This document shows positions 8,513-19,036 of a stretch of 37,835 nucleotides of DNA, piece after piece; the first letter of the stretch is position 1, and every line of letters begins with the position of its first letter. The notes under the pieces were generated by a model. That model had not been told where the DNA came from, did not search any database, and saw only the letters and a list, made by a program, of their open reading frames with translations. Source of the stretch: Pyrinomonadaceae bacterium (GTDB lineage: Bacteria > Acidobacteriota > Blastocatellia > Pyrinomonadales > Pyrinomonadaceae); assembly GCA_030841085.1 (NCBI GenBank), contig JAVEDP010000026.1, forward strand, positions 1 to 37,835. Reading direction: 5' to 3'. The translations under genes were made by a program, and so were the position numbers.

Positions 8513-8583
8513 CGGTGTGCGACAGAGAATACTACACAGGAAGAGAGGAAACCCGCAGACGAGGGTACCAGGATGGCCGCGTA

Positions 8584-8616
8584 CTGGGATCGCGGGCGGG
8601 ACGCCCGCGATCCCAG
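8584..8616. repeat. Palindrome family 3, single perfect hairpin
   Basis: A 33-bp perfect palindrome with core GCGGGCGGGACGCCCGC and flanking CTGGGATC/GATCCCAG. The same core recurs at 24495-24614 and 31697-31802. It lies between the divergent MFS gene and the glucan synthase gene, so it may sit in both leaders. Confidence 0.88.
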
Positions 8617-8718
8617 TTCGTGATATTCTGATGTAATCAAAATCACTTTAATAACTTTGCTCGCGCCGGATGCGCGGCAAGGCCGACCAACGAAAGCTGG
8701 TAATATTTTCAAACATCG

Positions 8719-11700
8719 ATGAGTGAATTTCTGGGATCACTTTCTGAAAGACTTGCCAAAGCCTCACGTTACGAGGACGAGCAACCGTTGAGTGCCGAGC
8801 TCTTCAGCGTTGAGCGGTTGGAGCAATACGCTAAAGTTCTCGCCCGCGAACATAAAACACTCCGCAAAAAAGGCCGCGCCCAACTGCTGCCACGGCTGGA
8901 AGACAATGGTCGCAAACTGATTGCCGCCTATCGTTCGCTGGTCGAGGCCATCCGCGGCGGCCGCGGTATTTCTCCAGCGGCAGAATGGCTGGTCGACAAT
9001 TTTCATCTCGTTGAAGAGCAATTGCGCGAGATCCGCGAAGACCTCCCCAAAAGTTACTACTACGAATTGCCAAAGCTCGCCGATGGTGAGTTGAAAAACT
9101 ACCCGCGAATCTATGCGTTGGCCGTTGCCCTGATCGCACACACGGATTGCCGGCTGGATACGCACACGCTCCGCCGTTTCATCGCTGCCTATCAAACCAT
9201 TAGCCCTTTATCCATCGGTGAACTGTGGGCCGTTGCCATCACGCTGCGCCTGGCACTAGTCGAGAACCTGCGTCGGCTCGCAACACAAATCGTGGGCTCC
9301 CGTGAAGAACGCGAACGCGCCGACAAACTCGCCGACCGCTTGTTGGAGACCGCGAAGCGCCAGCCTGACGCTCTGGTGCCGATGATTTCTGAACGGATAG
9401 GCAAGCGCGAAAAAATTCCCTTTACCTTCGTGGTCCAGATCACGCAACGGCTGCGCGAGCAGGATCCGGCCGTGATGCCGGTGACTGAGTGGTTGGAAGT
9501 ACAGCTGGCGCGCTGGAACACCAACATCGAACAGGTCATTCATGCCGAGCACCAGCGGCAAGCCTCTACCCAAGTGACGGTGGGAAACATCATCACCAGC
9601 ATGCGGCTGCTTTCGACGTTGGACTGGCGCGACTTTTTTGAAAGCGTCAGTCTGATAGAACCTTTGCTTGGAGAGGATCCCGCCGGCGCATATTTGAAAA
9701 TGGATTTCGCGGCACGCGACCGTTATCGCCATGTGATTGAGCGCATCAGCAAACGCGCGCTTGCAGACGAGCTGGCGGTGGCGCGCGCCGCTGTGAAACT
9801 TGCGGCGGCGACCAGCGCCGGCGGTGCCGATCAAAAATCCAGTTATGAGTCGCACGTTGGCTATTACCTCGTCGACGAAGGCCTGGCGCAACTCGAGACG
9901 CAATTCGACTATCGGCCGAGACCAGTCGAGCGAGCTCGACGATTCGTTCTGCATCATGCGACTTTCGCCTATCTCGGCACTTTGATTTTATTGACAGGCT
10001 TAATCCTGACGGTGCTCATCGCGGCCTTTACCGTGGCCGGCGCCGGCTGGCCCTTGCTCGTCATCGCAGTGCTGGTTGGCTTGGTTCCTGCCAGCGATCT
10101 TGCCGTGACGGTCATTAATTGGGACGTCACCCACGTCTTTTCACCTCGTCTTCTGGCAAAGATGGAAACTGCTTCAGGCATTCCCGCCGAGGCAGCGACG
10201 ATGGTGGTAGTACCGACAATCTTTTCAAGGGAAGAGCAGGTTAAGGAGTTGCTCGGCCGGCTTGAAGTCCATTACCTCGCCAATGAAGACCCGCATATTT
10301 ACTTCGCCCTGTTAGGTGATTTTCCCGACGCCGACTCGGAGCATGCTGCGGGCGATGTGCTGCTGCTCGAGGCGGCTGGAAACGGTATTGAGGAACTGAA
10401 TCTCCGCTACAGCAAAGATAAATCGCCGCGTTTTTATCTCTTTCATCGGCGGCGGTTGTGGAACGCAAGCGAAGGCCGCTGGATGGGTTGGGAACGAAAA
10501 CGCGGAAAACTGGAAGAGTTTAACCGGCTGTTGCGCGGCGCAAGCGATACGAGTTTCATTGTGAGGACAGCGGCTGAGTCTTTGCTGGCCCAAATTCGTT
10601 ACGTGATAACGCTTGATTCCGACACACAACTTCCTCGTGATGTCGCCCGCAAGTTGATCGGCGCCGCGGTTCATCCGCTCAATCGCCCGGTGCTCGATCC
10701 GCAAACCCGTCGAGTCACCCGCGGCTACTCGATTCTCCAGCCTCGAGTCAGCATATCGCTCGAAAGCGCGTCTCGTTCCAGGTTTGCGCGCATCTTTTCC
10801 GGCAACACCGGAATTGATCCCTACACGACCGCGGTTTCCGATGTCTACCAGGATCTTTTTTGCGAAGGGAATTTTACCGGCAAAGGTTTGTATGACGTCG
10901 ATGCCTTTGAAGCGGCGCTCGCGAATCGAGTCCCGGAAAATTCTTTATTGAGTCACGATCTGTTCGAGTCTTTATTCGCGCGCGCGGCGTTGACGACGGA
11001 CATCGAATTGCTCGACGACTATCCGGCGGTTTACGACAGTTACGCCAAACGGCAGCACCGCTGGACGCGCGGCGATTGGCAAATTCTTCGCTGGCTGTTT
11101 CCGTTGGTGCCGGATGCGGCGCGCCGCAAGATGCGAAACCCGCTGCCGCTGATTGCGCGCTGGAAAATTTTCGATAATCTGCGCCGCAGTCTGGTAGCGC
11201 CGTCGCTGTTTCTCTGGTTGCTTGCCTGCTGGACCATCTTTCCCGGCTCAGGATGGATCTGGAGCTTGTTCGCTCTAATTACGATTGCCTTTCCCGTCTA
11301 TCTGCATGTCACGACCAGCCTGCTGATTCATCCGCGCGGCATTCCCTGGACCAGTCACTTTTGGAGTCTGTGGGGCGACGTACGCACCAACACCGCGCAG
11401 GTTTTCTTGTCGGTGCTGCTGCTGCCGCATCAGGCTTACCTGATGAGCGATGGAATTCTGCGGACGGTTTATCGAAAACTGATTTCGCGAAAGAAACTGC
11501 TCGAATGGGTCACCGCCGCCGACGCCGAACGGACAGCGCGAAATGACCTGGGTTCGATGTTTCGTTTTATGTGGCCCGCTGAGCTGCTTACTTTGCTGGC
11601 GATCGTGCTGACTTTCATTGTTCACCGCGCGGCACTGCCGGTTGCCGGCGCCGTCGGACTCGTGTGGCTTACGGCGCCGGCGATTGCCTGGTGGGTCAGC

Positions 11701-14700
11701 AAGCCGCGGCCGAGCGAGCGGAAACTGCTGAACGCTGAAGATATGAAACTCGCGCGCACGATCGCGCGGCGCACCTGGCGTTTCTTCGAAGCGTTTGTCG
11801 GTCCCGAAGACAATTGGTTGCCGCCCGATAATTTCCAGGAAGATCCAACGCCGGTGATTGCGCATCGCACCTCGCCGACAAATATCGGCTTGCTGTTGCT
11901 TACGACTTCTGCAGCGCACGACCTCGGCTACGTCGCCTCGCTGGAATTCGTCGAGCGCCAGGAGTTGACCTTTAGCACCATCGCGAAGCTCGGAAAGTTT
12001 CACGGTCACCTGTTTAATTGGTATGACACAACGACCCTTGAGCCGCTGAACCCGCAATATATCTCAACCGTTGATAGCGGAAATCTTGCGGGCCATTTGC
12101 TCGCGGTTAAGCAGGCTTGCATTGAGTTGCCCGACACAAAACTTTTCGACGAGCGGATCGTGAATGGCCTGCGAGATACCGTCGACGCGATTTCGTTTGA
12201 AGCGGCGAAGCTCGGCGCTGTGCGGCAACGAACCGACGTGGTTACTGTCAGCCAACTGCGCAATGAGATCGAGGCCTGCCGCACTGTGCTGGTAAACGAT
12301 GCGACCCGCGATCTGCTGGGTTGGACCAGTTTGTTTGAAGCTTTGCGGCGACGGGTTTTGGAGATCGAGGACATCCTTAATGCGCTGGCGCACGAGCACG
12401 GAGAAGTTAATTTCAAGGAACTGCGTTGGTGGCTGGCGGCATTGGACCATCAGGTGAGTTCGTGCCGGCGGGATGCCGAGGCACTCACCGGCTGGAGCCG
12501 TTTCATCCCTCAATTACCCGCTAAGACGACGGCGGAATTTGCGGAAGAGAATACGCCAATCGCATCCCTGACATCGTTGCTTAGCGAAGTGCCGACACTG
12601 GCAGCCGTGCCGCAGTTGTGCGATAGCGCCTTGGTCGAACTCGCGGCGATTAATGAAACGACAGCGGAAAATTCGGCACTCACTCACGCGTTGGAACAAG
12701 CCGCGGCCGCAGCCGGAGATGTTCTCTCTCGGCTCAGCCGGCTCGCGGCGAACTGCGATCAGGTTTTTGAGCAAATGGATTTCAAGTTTCTGCTGGACCC
12801 CGAGCGCAAGGTCTTTACTATCGGTTACAACGTTTCGGCCCAACGCGCTGACAATTCCTTCTATGACCTGCTTGCCTCCGAAGCCCGGCTCGCCAGTTTT
12901 GTAGCGATTGCCAAAGGCGATGTTTCGCAGGAGCATTGGTTTCGCATGGGCCGCCAACTGACTTCGGTTGACGGTGGCCGCGCGCTGATTTCGTGGACCG
13001 GGACGATGTTTGAATACCTCATGCCGCTGCTGGTTATGCGCAATTACAACGGCACGCTGCTCGACGAAACTTATCGCACCGTAGTTAAGCGGCAAATCGA
13101 ATATGGCCAGGAGCGCGGCGTGCCCTGGGGCATTTCTGAGGCGGGCTACAACGTTCGCGATCTGCAACTGAATTATCAATATGGACCATTCGGTGTTCCC
13201 GGCCTGGGGCTGAAACGCGGGCTGATTCAGGACCTGGTGGTTTCGCCTTATGCAACCTTGCTTGCGGCTGAAATCAATCCGCGCGCGGCCATGGACAACC
13301 TGCGGCGTCTGGAGAAGACGGGCGCACTCGGCGCTTTCGGCTTCTACGAGTCAATCGATTACACCGCCGAGCGCTTGCCGCAGGGACAAAGTTTCGTTTT
13401 GATTCGTACCTTCATGACGCATCACCAGGGCATGAGCCTGATCTCGCTAAGCAATCTGATGCAGGACGATCGCATGGAAAGACGTTTCCATGCCGACCCG
13501 TTGGTCCAGGCGACCGAGTTGCTGTTGCAGGAACGCGTCCCGGTCGGCGTTCCGGCCGTGCATCCGCGCGCGGAAGAAGTACTGATCGGGCACGTAATCC
13601 AGTCCTTGCCGCGAATGATCACACGCGTTTACGACACGGCCAGTCTCGAGACGCCGCGAACGCAACTGCTTTCAAACGGCACCTACAACGTCATGGTGAC
13701 GACCGCGGGCGCGGGCTATTCAAACTGCGGACCGAATGCCGTAACCCGCTGGCGCGAAGACGTGACGCGCGACAATTGGGGCACATTTATTTATCTGCGC
13801 GATGTTCGCAGCGGCGCCGTCTGGTCCGCCAGTCATCAGCCGATTCAAAAGCGCCCGCAAAAGTATGAAGTCGCATTCTCGGAAGACAAGGCCGACTTTT
13901 GGCGCAACGACGCGGGTTTGGTCACGCACATGGAAATCGTTGTTTCAGCGGAAGACAACGCCGAGGTGCGCCGCGTTTCGCTGACAAATAATTCGACACG
14001 CATGCGCGAGATCGAACTGACCAGTTACGCAGAAGTTGTGCTGGCAACGCCGCAAGCCGATCTGGCCCATCCGGCATTCAGCAACCTTTTCATCGAGACT
14101 GAATTCTTTGCCGGTGAAAATGCAATTCTGGCGCACCGACGTCAGCGCTCCAGCGACGACGAACCAATTTGGGGCGTGCACGTCGTGGTTGCCGACGGCG
14201 AGTTGGTAGGGACCACGCAATATGAAACCGACCGCGGGCGTTTCCTGGGCCGCGGTCACACGCCTGCCAATCCCATCGCCGTGATGGAAGATCGCCCGCT
14301 CTCAAACACTGTAGGCGCGGTGCTCGATCCCGTTTTCAGTTTGCGCCGCCGCGTTCGCGTTCGCCCGAACGAAACTGTGCGTTGCTCGTTCAGCACCATC
14401 GTGGCACGCACGCGCGAAGAAGCGGTGAGGCTGGCGGACAAGTATCACGACCCTAACACCTTTGAACGCGAGCTGCGTTTGGCATGGACCAAGGCGCAGG
14501 TGGAAATGAGTCACCTGAACATCGACGCTGACGAAGCGCACATGTTTCAACGTCTGGCGGCTCGCATTCTTTATTCCGATCCGTCGTTACGTCCTCGGCC
14601 GCACGTGCTGGCGCTGAACACAAAAGCACAGTCGAGTTTGTGGGCTTATGGAATCAGCGGAGACCTGCCGATAATTGTGGCGCGAATTGATAAAGCCGCG

Positions 14701-17547
14701 GATCTGCCGACGGTCCGCAAGCTGGTGCGCGGCCACGAGTATCTGCATTACAAGGGACTGAAAATCGATCTCGTAATTCTCAACGATAATCCAACTACTT
14801 ATCTGCAGTCGCTCCAGAAAGAATTGGAGACGATGGTTCGCACCAGCGGGCTGGGCGGTCTTCAGGACAAGCCGGGCGGCGTCTATTTACGACGCGCCGA
14901 TCACTTGCCCGAAGCCGATCGCATTCTGCTACACGCCGTCGCCCGCGTTGCGATCGTTTGCGATCGCGGCTCGCTCGAAGATCAATTGGAACGTCCGCAC
15001 GTGGAAGAGCCGTTACCCCCGCCGTTCGTTGCGCGCCTGCCTTCGCAAACCTATCCCGAGGCCACTGTGCCGCCGCCGGAGCTGACCTTTTTTAACGGTC
15101 TTGGCGGATTTCACCAGGGCGGGCGCGAGTATGTGACGTTGCTGGGCGCGGAACAGTGGACGCCGGCGCCGTGGTCCAACGTGATTGCCAACAAGAAAGA
15201 TTTTGGTTTCCAGGTTACCGAAACCGGCGGCGGTTACACCTGGTCCATCAACAGCCGAGAGAACCGGCTGACGCCCTGGACCAATGATGCGGTCAGCGAT
15301 ACGCCCGGCGAGATCGTCTACCTGCGCGATGAAGAGACGGGCACAGTCTGGTCCACGACACCGCTGCCGATTCGCGAGGCTGAGCCTTATGTTGTTCGGC
15401 ACGGCCAGGGTTACACCGTTTTCGAACACGTCAGCCACGGAATTTCCCAGGAGTTGTTGCTGTTCGTTCCCCTCGACGGTCCGGTGAAAATTTCTCTATT
15501 GCGTTTGCGCAACCGAAGCGCGCGCAAAAGAAGAATTACCGTGACTTCATACAACGAACTTGTGCTGGGCGTGCAACGGTCGAGCACTGCTCCCTATGTC
15601 ATCACCGAAATTGACAAAGACGCCCGAACGATATTTGCGCAGAATCCTTTCAACAATGAATTTGCGACGCGCATCGCGTTTCTGGCCACGAATGAGCCGC
15701 TGACGAGCGCGACTTGTGACCGAAAAGAGTTTCTCGGTCGCAACGGCGCTCCTGACCGCCCGGCAGGTTTGCGTCGCACAACTCTTGCCGGCCGCGATGG
15801 AGCGGGACTCGATCCCTGCGCGGCACTGCAAACAACGATCGAGCTTGCGCCGCAACAGGCACGCGAGGTGATGTTTGTTTTTGGTGAAGCGGAATCGAAA
15901 GCAGAGGCGCAGGCGCTGGCGGCCAAGTACACAACTTTCGGCACTGTCAACGACGCGTTCGAAGGCGTGCTTAGCCACTGGGACAAATTGCTGGGCACAG
16001 TTGAAGTGAAAACGCCTGATGCCGCTCTCGACACGATGCTCAATCGCTGGCTGCTTTATCAAACGTTGTCCTGTCGCATCTGGGCGCGCACCGCGTTCTA
16101 TCAATCGGGCGGCGCCTTTGGTTTTCGCGATCAATTGCAGGACGTGATGGCTCTTGTTTACAGCAGTCCGGCGGTTGCGCGCGAGCAAATTGTCAGGGCG
16201 AGCAGCCGGCAATTCAAAGAAGGCGACGTACAACACTGGTGGCATCCGCCGAGCGGCCGCGGAGTGCGGACGCGCTTTTCCGACGATCTTTTGTGGTTGC
16301 CGTTTGTTACCGCTTTCTATTTGACTGTGACCGGCGACCTGTCGGTGCTGGACGAAACAGTTTCATTTCTCGAGCAGCCGTTGCTGAAACCGGAAGAGCA
16401 GGAAATGTACATGCAGCCGGAAATTTCGCAGGAATCGGCTTCGGTTTTTGAACACTGCGCGCGCGCTCTCGATCGCAGTTTGACTGTGGGCCAGCACGGG
16501 CTGCCGTTGATGGGCTCCGGTGATTGGAACGACGGCATGAACCGCGTGGGCCACCTGGGCAAGGGCGAAAGCGTCTGGGTGGGCTGGTTTCTCTACACGA
16601 CGTTGGCGGCTTTTGCGCCTTATTGCGATGAGCGAAACGAGAGCGCGCGCGGCAAGCAATATCGCGAACATCTTGAAAAACTGCAAAAGGGACTGGCCGA
16701 AAACGGCTGGGACGGCGATTGGTATCGTCGTGCCTTCTTCGACGACGGCACGCCGCTGGGCTCGGCGCAGAACGATGAGTGCCGCATCGATTCTATTGTG
16801 CAATCGTGGTCCGTCATTTCGGGCGGCGCGGAAAGTTATCGAGCAGTGCGCGCGATGGCAGCGGTTGAAGAGTATTTGATCCGGCGCGGCGACGGTTTGG
16901 TCATTCTCTTTACGCCGCCTTTCGACAAGAGCAATCTCGACCCGGGTTACATCAAAGGCTATGTGCCGGGCGTGCGCGAGAACGGCGGACAGTACACGCA
17001 CGCAGCGCTTTGGACATTGATTGCGTTTGCAATGCTGGGCGATGGTGAACGAGCGGGCGAACTTTTTTCTCTGCTGAATCCGGTCAATCATTCGTCGACG
17101 CGTGCCGGGCTGCACAAGTACAAGGTTGAACCTTACGTTGCCGTCGGTGATGTTTATGCAGTGCCGCCGCACACTGGCCGCGGTGGTTGGACCTGGTACA
17201 CAGGCTCAGCTGGTTGGATGTATCGCGCCGGTTTGGAATCGATTCTGGGATTCAAACTTGAAGGCGCGAGCCTGCGCATCGATCCCTGCGTGCCGCGCTG
17301 GTGGCGCGATTTTGAGATTACCTACCGTCGTGAGAAAACCATCTATCGGATCAAGGTCGAGAATCCGCTCGGTATCAGTCACGGTGTGGGTACTGTTGAA
17401 CTTGACGGGCAGGTGCTGGCCGATGATGTGATCACGTTGAGCGACGACGGCCAGACTCACAACGTGCGTGTGGTGCTTGGCGAAAAGCCGGCGCCGCAAA
17501 CTGCCGAAGCCGCCAACGAAACAAATCAAAAAGAGCAGATTCGTTGA
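8719..17547 (+). CDS. Cyclic beta-1,2-glucan synthase (NdvB/ChvB/Cgs type)
   Basis: A single 2942-residue protein that builds, cyclises and trims beta-1,2-glucan from UDP-glucose at the inner membrane. Domains in order: soluble N-terminal region (1-410); two membrane helices (about 413-470); GT84 glycosyltransferase with the DxD motif at D633/D635 (TLDSDTQLPRD) and QHRWTRGDWQ at 779-788; further membrane helices at about 818-996; a central domain (about 1010-1650, with GWGISEAGYNVRDL around E1474) that matches the cyclising GH189 domain of this family; and a C-terminal GH94 phosphorylase-like region (about 1650-2900) with two beta-sandwich segments and SGDWNDGMN at 2600-2608. Length is close to proteobacterial Cgs proteins (about 2800-2900). 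No NdvA-type exporter gene lies nearby. The whole frame is intact. ATG 8719 has only a weak ribosome binding site. Confidence 0.95.
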   Translation: MSEFLGSLSERLAKASRYEDEQPLSAELFSVERLEQYAKVLAREHKTLRKKGRAQLLPRLEDNGRKLIAAYRSLVEAIRGGRGISPAAEWLVDNFHLVEEQLREIREDLPKSYYYELPKLADGELKNYPRIYALAVALIAHTDCRLDTHTLRRFIAAYQTISPLSIGELWAVAITLRLALVENLRRLATQIVGSREERERADKLADRLLETAKRQPDALVPMISERIGKREKIPFTFVVQITQRLREQDPAVMPVTEWLEVQLARWNTNIEQVIHAEHQRQASTQVTVGNIITSMRLLSTLDWRDFFESVSLIEPLLGEDPAGAYLKMDFAARDRYRHVIERISKRALADELAVARAAVKLAAATSAGGADQKSSYESHVGYYLVDEGLAQLETQFDYRPRPVERARRFVLHHATFAYLGTLILLTGLILTVLIAAFTVAGAGWPLLVIAVLVGLVPASDLAVTVINWDVTHVFSPRLLAKMETASGIPAEAATMVVVPTIFSREEQVKELLGRLEVHYLANEDPHIYFALLGDFPDADSEHAAGDVLLLEAAGNGIEELNLRYSKDKSPRFYLFHRRRLWNASEGRWMGWERKRGKLEEFNRLLRGASDTSFIVRTAAESLLAQIRYVITLDSDTQLPRDVARKLIGAAVHPLNRPVLDPQTRRVTRGYSILQPRVSISLESASRSRFARIFSGNTGIDPYTTAVSDVYQDLFCEGNFTGKGLYDVDAFEAALANRVPENSLLSHDLFESLFARAALTTDIELLDDYPAVYDSYAKRQHRWTRGDWQILRWLFPLVPDAARRKMRNPLPLIARWKIFDNLRRSLVAPSLFLWLLACWTIFPGSGWIWSLFALITIAFPVYLHVTTSLLIHPRGIPWTSHFWSLWGDVRTNTAQVFLSVLLLPHQAYLMSDGILRTVYRKLISRKKLLEWVTAADAERTARNDLGSMFRFMWPAELLTLLAIVLTFIVHRAALPVAGAVGLVWLTAPAIAWWVSKPRPSERKLLNAEDMKLARTIARRTWRFFEAFVGPEDNWLPPDNFQEDPTPVIAHRTSPTNIGLLLLTTSAAHDLGYVASLEFVERQELTFSTIAKLGKFHGHLFNWYDTTTLEPLNPQYISTVDSGNLAGHLLAVKQACIELPDTKLFDERIVNGLRDTVDAISFEAAKLGAVRQRTDVVTVSQLRNEIEACRTVLVNDATRDLLGWTSLFEALRRRVLEIEDILNALAHEHGEVNFKELRWWLAALDHQVSSCRRDAEALTGWSRFIPQLPAKTTAEFAEENTPIASLTSLLSEVPTLAAVPQLCDSALVELAAINETTAENSALTHALEQAAAAAGDVLSRLSRLAANCDQVFEQMDFKFLLDPERKVFTIGYNVSAQRADNSFYDLLASEARLASFVAIAKGDVSQEHWFRMGRQLTSVDGGRALISWTGTMFEYLMPLLVMRNYNGTLLDETYRTVVKRQIEYGQERGVPWGISEAGYNVRDLQLNYQYGPFGVPGLGLKRGLIQDLVVSPYATLLAAEINPRAAMDNLRRLEKTGALGAFGFYESIDYTAERLPQGQSFVLIRTFMTHHQGMSLISLSNLMQDDRMERRFHADPLVQATELLLQERVPVGVPAVHPRAEEVLIGHVIQSLPRMITRVYDTASLETPRTQLLSNGTYNVMVTTAGAGYSNCGPNAVTRWREDVTRDNWGTFIYLRDVRSGAVWSASHQPIQKRPQKYEVAFSEDKADFWRNDAGLVTHMEIVVSAEDNAEVRRVSLTNNSTRMREIELTSYAEVVLATPQADLAHPAFSNLFIETEFFAGENAILAHRRQRSSDDEPIWGVHVVVADGELVGTTQYETDRGRFLGRGHTPANPIAVMEDRPLSNTVGAVLDPVFSLRRRVRVRPNETVRCSFSTIVARTREEAVRLADKYHDPNTFERELRLAWTKAQVEMSHLNIDADEAHMFQRLAARILYSDPSLRPRPHVLALNTKAQSSLWAYGISGDLPIIVARIDKAADLPTVRKLVRGHEYLHYKGLKIDLVILNDNPTTYLQSLQKELETMVRTSGLGGLQDKPGGVYLRRADHLPEADRILLHAVARVAIVCDRGSLEDQLERPHVEEPLPPPFVARLPSQTYPEATVPPPELTFFNGLGGFHQGGREYVTLLGAEQWTPAPWSNVIANKKDFGFQVTETGGGYTWSINSRENRLTPWTNDAVSDTPGEIVYLRDEETGTVWSTTPLPIREAEPYVVRHGQGYTVFEHVSHGISQELLLFVPLDGPVKISLLRLRNRSARKRRITVTSYNELVLGVQRSSTAPYVITEIDKDARTIFAQNPFNNEFATRIAFLATNEPLTSATCDRKEFLGRNGAPDRPAGLRRTTLAGRDGAGLDPCAALQTTIELAPQQAREVMFVFGEAESKAEAQALAAKYTTFGTVNDAFEGVLSHWDKLLGTVEVKTPDAALDTMLNRWLLYQTLSCRIWARTAFYQSGGAFGFRDQLQDVMALVYSSPAVAREQIVRASSRQFKEGDVQHWWHPPSGRGVRTRFSDDLLWLPFVTAFYLTVTGDLSVLDETVSFLEQPLLKPEEQEMYMQPEISQESASVFEHCARALDRSLTVGQHGLPLMGSGDWNDGMNRVGHLGKGESVWVGWFLYTTLAAFAPYCDERNESARGKQYREHLEKLQKGLAENGWDGDWYRRAFFDDGTPLGSAQNDECRIDSIVQSWSVISGGAESYRAVRAMAAVEEYLIRRGDGLVILFTPPFDKSNLDPGYIKGYVPGVRENGGQYTHAALWTLIAFAMLGDGERAGELFSLLNPVNHSSTRAGLHKYKVEPYVAVGDVYAVPPHTGRGGWTWYTGSAGWMYRAGLESILGFKLEGASLRIDPCVPRWWRDFEITYRREKTIYRIKVENPLGISHGVGTVELDGQVLADDVITLSDDGQTHNVRVVLGEKPAPQTAEAANETNQKEQIR

Positions 17548-17563
17548 GCGGATTTGTGAGCCA

Positions 17564-17623
17564 AGTGGCATAGACTTTAGTCTGTGTCTTCGTCGGCAGC
17601 CACAGACTAAAGTCTGTGCCACT
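17564..17623. repeat. Palindrome family 2, inverted pair
   Basis: Arms 17564-17586 and 17601-17623, each a hairpin with core AGACTTTAGTCT in flanks AGTGGCA/GTG, face each other around a 14-bp spacer. The element starts 17 bp after the glucan synthase stop. A same-sized 60-bp copy lies at 26873-26932. Confidence 0.92.
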
Positions 17624-17658
17624 CGAATATCACTGCTCTAGTTAGTTACAATCAATCC

Positions 17659-18891
17659 ATGAAGCGTTCCGGAGTTGCCGATCTACCTCTTCATGGCGGC
17701 CGCGTGCCGCCGTGGCTTGCCGAGCGCATGACGAAACTCGGCACAGCCATGACCGAAGCTATCGTTTACGACTATGGCACGTCGGCATTTCTCTCGCGTC
17801 TTAGCGATCCATTTTGGTTCCAGGCGTTCGGCTCAGTAATGGGAATGGATTGGCACTCGTCGGGCATCACCACTTCAGTAATGGGAGCGCTCAAGCGCGG
17901 GCTCGGTCCCCGAGCGGATGAATTAGGACTCTACATCTGCGGCGGTCGCGGTCGCTTTTCGCGAAACACGCCGGCCGAGTTGCGTTTGCTTGGCGAGCGG
18001 CGTGGGTTAGACGGTGAAGCGTTGGTACGCACCAGCCGCCTGACCGCGCGCATCGACAACAACGCGATTGCGGACGGCTTTCAGATTTACCTGCACAGTT
18101 TTGTAGTCGCTGCGAACGGGGAATGGGCAGTTGTACAACAGGGATTGAATGACAAGAGTGGCATGGCCCGGCGTTATCACTGGCACTCCGCGGCGGTAAA
18201 AGATTTCGTTGCTGAGCCGCACACCGGCATCGTCGGCGAGCATCAGGGAACGATCATGAATCTGGTTGACGCGCACGCCGGCGCCGCGCAAAACGCGATG
18301 CTTGAGATTGCACATGAGAATCCGGATAAGACACTAAGCGCGGCGCGCCCCCTGCGCCTGCCGTCGCATCACGAGGTGCGGCCTCAGAATGTAGATCTCA
18401 AGCGGCTGGGCGCCGTGCTCGCGATTGCATATGAACGCGACCTGCACGACTTTGCCGAGTTGTTGTTACTTGAGAAGCTGGGGCCGCGCAAGCTGCAATC
18501 GCTCGCATTGGTGGCGGAAGTTGTGCATGGTGCGCCCAGCCGTTTCAATGACCCGGCGCGTTTTTCTTTTGCGCACGGCGGCAAGGACCGGCATCCGTTT
18601 CCCGTTCCTCTAAAGACTTACGACGAATCTATCAACTTCCTGCGCGGCGCGCTCGACAAGGTCAGGAGCGGCGGCGGTAACGACCAGATTACTGGAAAAG
18701 AAAAACTTGATGGCTTTCGCCGGCTTGAGCGCTTTGCTCGCTCGGTCGAGACGCGTCTGCAACCGGAAGCGAACTTTGCAGCGGCGATTGCTCATGAAAA
18801 TGAAATCTCTCCGTCGCTCGACGGCCGTTCAGTGTTTGATGATCCGCCCGGTAAACGGTTCAACCTCAGCCGGCAACGCAGCCTGTTTTAG
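17659..18891 (+). CDS. DUF763 family protein
   Basis: A 410-residue protein matching DUF763, a family of unknown function shared by bacteria and archaea. Diagnostic stretches: HGGRVPPWLAERMTKLG near the N-terminus, RLSDPFWFQAFGSVMGMDW followed by HSSGITTSVMGALKRGL, and GLYICGGRGRFSRNTPAEL. The conserved central part has many histidines and aspartates (DWHSSG; RYHWHS; RLPSHHEV), which suggests a metal-dependent or nucleotide-related activity, but no catalytic role is established. No signal peptide or membrane segment. It lies 111 bp after the glucan synthase gene with a family 2 palindrome between; a functional link is not implied. ATG 17659 is the natural start because the conserved block begins within ten residues. 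Confidence 0.9.
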   Translation: MKRSGVADLPLHGGRVPPWLAERMTKLGTAMTEAIVYDYGTSAFLSRLSDPFWFQAFGSVMGMDWHSSGITTSVMGALKRGLGPRADELGLYICGGRGRFSRNTPAELRLLGERRGLDGEALVRTSRLTARIDNNAIADGFQIYLHSFVVAANGEWAVVQQGLNDKSGMARRYHWHSAAVKDFVAEPHTGIVGEHQGTIMNLVDAHAGAAQNAMLEIAHENPDKTLSAARPLRLPSHHEVRPQNVDLKRLGAVLAIAYERDLHDFAELLLLEKLGPRKLQSLALVAEVVHGAPSRFNDPARFSFAHGGKDRHPFPVPLKTYDESINFLRGALDKVRSGGGNDQITGKEKLDGFRRLERFARSVETRLQPEANFAAAIAHENEISPSLDGRSVFDDPPGKRFNLSRQRSLF

Positions 18892-18914
18892 AAATCCGCG
18901 TCCGCCAAGCGAAA

Positions 18915-19036
18915 AGTGGCACAGACTTTAGTCTGTGGCTGCGAGCGAAACACAGACTATGTGTATTCCACTAATTCAATTTTTCCGGACTTTGGTCTGT
19001 CGCTGCTAGCGAAACACAGACTAAAAGTCTATGCAA
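18915..19036. repeat. Palindrome family 2, two degenerate copies in tandem
   Basis: The first copy (18915-18972) has a perfect left arm with core CACAGACTTTAGTCTGTG and a decayed right arm. The second (18986-19036) has a decayed left arm and a recognisable right arm. Both spacers contain GCGAAA. Located between the DUF763 and lipoprotein genes. Confidence 0.82.

Noticed and set aside
9256-9957. Long minus-strand open frame opposite the glucan synthase gene (and similar ones such as 16363-17172, 11275-12057)
   Set aside because: They are mirror frames of a strongly coding GC-rich gene, have no recognisable domain and rarely a ribosome binding site.
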